This document shows, in pieces, positions 5,873-6,864 of a DNA stretch of 6,864 bases. Position numbers and translations under genes: made by a program. Under the pieces are notes generated by a model that had not been told where the DNA came from, did no database searches, and saw only the letters and a list, made by a program, of their open reading frames with translations. Positions within the stretch are counted from its first letter, which is position 1; each line of letters begins with the position of its first letter. Origin of the DNA: an uncultured Olegusella sp. (GTDB lineage: Bacteria > Actinomycetota > Coriobacteriia > Coriobacteriales > Atopobiaceae); NCBI RefSeq assembly GCF_947253395.1, contig NZ_CAMXYY010000080.1, positions 1 to 6,864 on the forward strand, read 5' to 3'.

Positions 5873-5892
5873 CTAGCGCAGCGTAGCGATGA
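5873..5892. repeat. 20-bp direct repeat, copy 2 (tatD 3' end)
   Basis: This is an exact copy of 5814-5833. It contains the tatD stop codon (CTA at 5873-5875, TAG on the - strand) and the codons for IATLR. Since this copy is coding in tatD and the other is mostly intergenic, the tatD end is the likely source and copy 1 a duplicate. Confidence 0.9.
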
Positions 5893-6670
5893 GCTGCTGG
5901 CTACGCTTGGAAATGCGCTCTGCCAATAGAGCAGGTTCCACCTTACGAATATGTGCTAGCTGCAGTAGCGCTTGATGTAGCGCATCAGACATGCTCTGCG
6001 CAACAGCTATTGCATCTGTTGCCTTGTCTTGAGGGGGAAAATCAGTTTCAAGTAACAGTCGCTCGGCGGGTAACTGGCGCGCATATTCGCGCCCGCGTTT
6101 GGATGCGAGCATAAGTTTGCCTATAGAAAAACGGCAACCTGCGCGTACGGCTCGTGTGAGCTCAGGACTGCTTGCAGAAAACCAGTGCATGATACATATG
6201 CAACTTGCGAGCACTCCAGTATCGCCCAGGATATTCAAAATTGCATCCACGGATTTCACGCCATGCAGCGACAGGATCGATCCGGGCTGGATGGTAGTTG
6301 CAATGCGCCTGAGAGCTGCAAGCTGCGCATCTTTGCTCGGGAGATGCGCCGTTCCAAAGTCAAGCCCTATTTCTCCTACAAGACAGGGTCCTTGGGCAAG
6401 CAGATCACAGGCGGCGGCAACGCCAGCTTCGCCTGCACGTTTGATCCACCAGGGATGTAAGCCAACGCCGACAAGCCACTTGTCTCCAGCAAGCTTCGCT
6501 GCGACCTCATCATGAACCTCGGGCGTTACCATGCAGCAAAGCCCGCCTGCAACCTGTCGTTTTGCCAGTTCACGTGCTGTGCCCGTAACATCGCGACAAA
6601 AATCTAGGTGACAGTGCATGTCATACAACGCTGGCATATCTGCACGCTCTGCTTGAACACGTGTATCCAT
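5873..6670 (-). CDS. tatD: TatD family metal-dependent hydrolase (probable DNase)
   Basis: TatD proteins are cytosolic TIM-barrel metallohydrolases with 3'-5' exonuclease or DNase activity, linked to repair and to degradation of DNA. The 265-residue product has the usual length and metal ligands: DMHCHLDF (H19, H21), a GLHPWW motif (70-75), GEIGLDF (E100), SLHGVKSVDAIL (H136), MHWFSAS (H162) and LLETDFPP (D210). The sequence is somewhat divergent around the third His, where most members have HSR. The start is ATG 6670 with a modest purine-rich site (GAGAG) upstream. An alternative ATG at 6637 (residue 12) directly before PALYDMHCHLDF is possible. It converges on recN and lies 51 nt downstream of the partial gene at the right edge, probably cotranscribed with it. 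The substrate cannot be determined from sequence. Confidence 0.92.
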   Translation of the reverse strand: MDTRVQAERADMPALYDMHCHLDFCRDVTGTARELAKRQVAGGLCCMVTPEVHDEVAAKLAGDKWLVGVGLHPWWIKRAGEAGVAAACDLLAQGPCLVGEIGLDFGTAHLPSKDAQLAALRRIATTIQPGSILSLHGVKSVDAILNILGDTGVLASCICIMHWFSASSPELTRAVRAGCRFSIGKLMLASKRGREYARQLPAERLLLETDFPPQDKATDAIAVAQSMSDALHQALLQLAHIRKVEPALLAERISKRSQQLIATLR

Positions 6671-6721
6671 ATGCTCTCTTTCACCCTTAGATGTATCTGC
6701 ATGGTTTAGAAGGAATTTGGT

Positions 6722-6864
6722 CTAAAGCTTTTTCTGTTGCATGCCTATCTCTTTTAGTAAGTCTAAAGTATTTTTTTTGGTTGCGATGCTCAGAGCTATT
6801 CGAATGTGCTTTGCTGAGTGTGGAAAATTTGCCCCGACGTTCGGTTGAAGTTGATATTCAACCC
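6722..6864 (-). CDS. 3' end of a probable PLP-dependent aminotransferase (partial)
   Basis: On the - strand a frame open from the window edge ends at TAG (6722-6724), giving the last 46 residues of a protein. Its central part, FPHSAKHIRIALSIATKK, followed by NTLDLLKEIG, resembles the C-terminus of fold-type I class I/II aminotransferases, where an Arg in a 'hIRIal' strand binds the substrate carboxylate and a short helix closes the domain. The usual PG-x-FG motif is not recognisable, so the family call is tentative. The gene lies 51 nt upstream of tatD in the same direction, consistent with an operon. The stretch looks more AT-rich than recN and contains an 8-A run (6770-6777) in its coding strand. 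It could instead belong to another family with a similar end. Confidence 0.45.
   Translation of the reverse strand, partial: VEYQLQPNVGANFPHSAKHIRIALSIATKKNTLDLLKEIGMQQKKL

Noticed and set aside
6720..6768. Two copies of GTCTAAAG (6720-6727 and 6761-6768) as an operator pair
   Set aside because: Eight bases in an AT-rich stretch is weak evidence, and both copies overlap the coding frame or stop codon of the partial gene.
6843..6863. Hairpin GGTTGAA / TTCAACC near the right edge
   Set aside because: It lies inside the partial coding frame and is cut off by the window end, so the match is more easily explained by coding sequence and chance.

Overview
The window looks like a short bacterial contig. 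It carries a compact chromosomal housekeeping operon on the + strand (efp, an Asp23/Gls24-family gene, nusB, xseB, tlyA, nadK, recN) and, convergent to it, a - strand pair: tatD and the 3' end of a probable aminotransferase gene that runs off the right edge. The order Asp23-nusB-xseB-tlyA-recN is a stripped-down form of the Bacillus yqhY-nusB-folD-xseA-xseB-ispA-dxs-yqxC(tlyA)-ahrC-recN cluster. The moderate base composition, nadK in the slot before recN, and the NusB and XseB sequences point to an actinobacterium of the class Coriobacteriia, perhaps Atopobiaceae. This is inferred from gene order and protein style, not from a marker comparison.

Layout. Bases 6-39 are not genomic: they match the Illumina Nextera Read-2 transposase adapter, so the left edge is an untrimmed library end. 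Bases 41 to about 164 hold a degenerate repeat of about 31 bp. Up to 448 lies a non-coding leader with only weak promoter candidates. Bases 449-4183 and 4186-5817 are the seven-gene operon. Most junctions are tight: nusB and xseB overlap by one base, xseB-tlyA has 5 nt between genes, nadK-recN has 2 nt, and the nusB ribosome site lies in the last codons of the Asp23 gene. Two gaps are longer: efp-Asp23 (126 nt, with iterated CGTTTG/CGTTGG words) and tlyA-nadK (173 nt, with an in-frame open extension of tlyA and an inverted repeat). Bases 5818-5872 separate the convergent recN and tatD and contain a small hairpin. A perfect 20-bp direct repeat covers both genes' stop codons. Bases 6722-6864 are the partial gene upstream of tatD.

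How the genes work together. The operon joins translation and ribosome maintenance (EF-P, NusB antitermination and rRNA processing, TlyA rRNA methylation), cofactor supply (NAD kinase), DNA repair (RecN, ExoVII small subunit) and an envelope-stress-type Asp23 protein. It is a basal information-processing cluster, not an accessory island.

Nothing here looks like a new defence, mobile or biosynthetic system. The points worth a second look are the adapter, the contig-end repeat, xseB without xseA, the strong bias to TAG stop codons (7 of 9, with no TGA), the duplicated stop-codon segment between recN and tatD, and the partial gene at the right edge.
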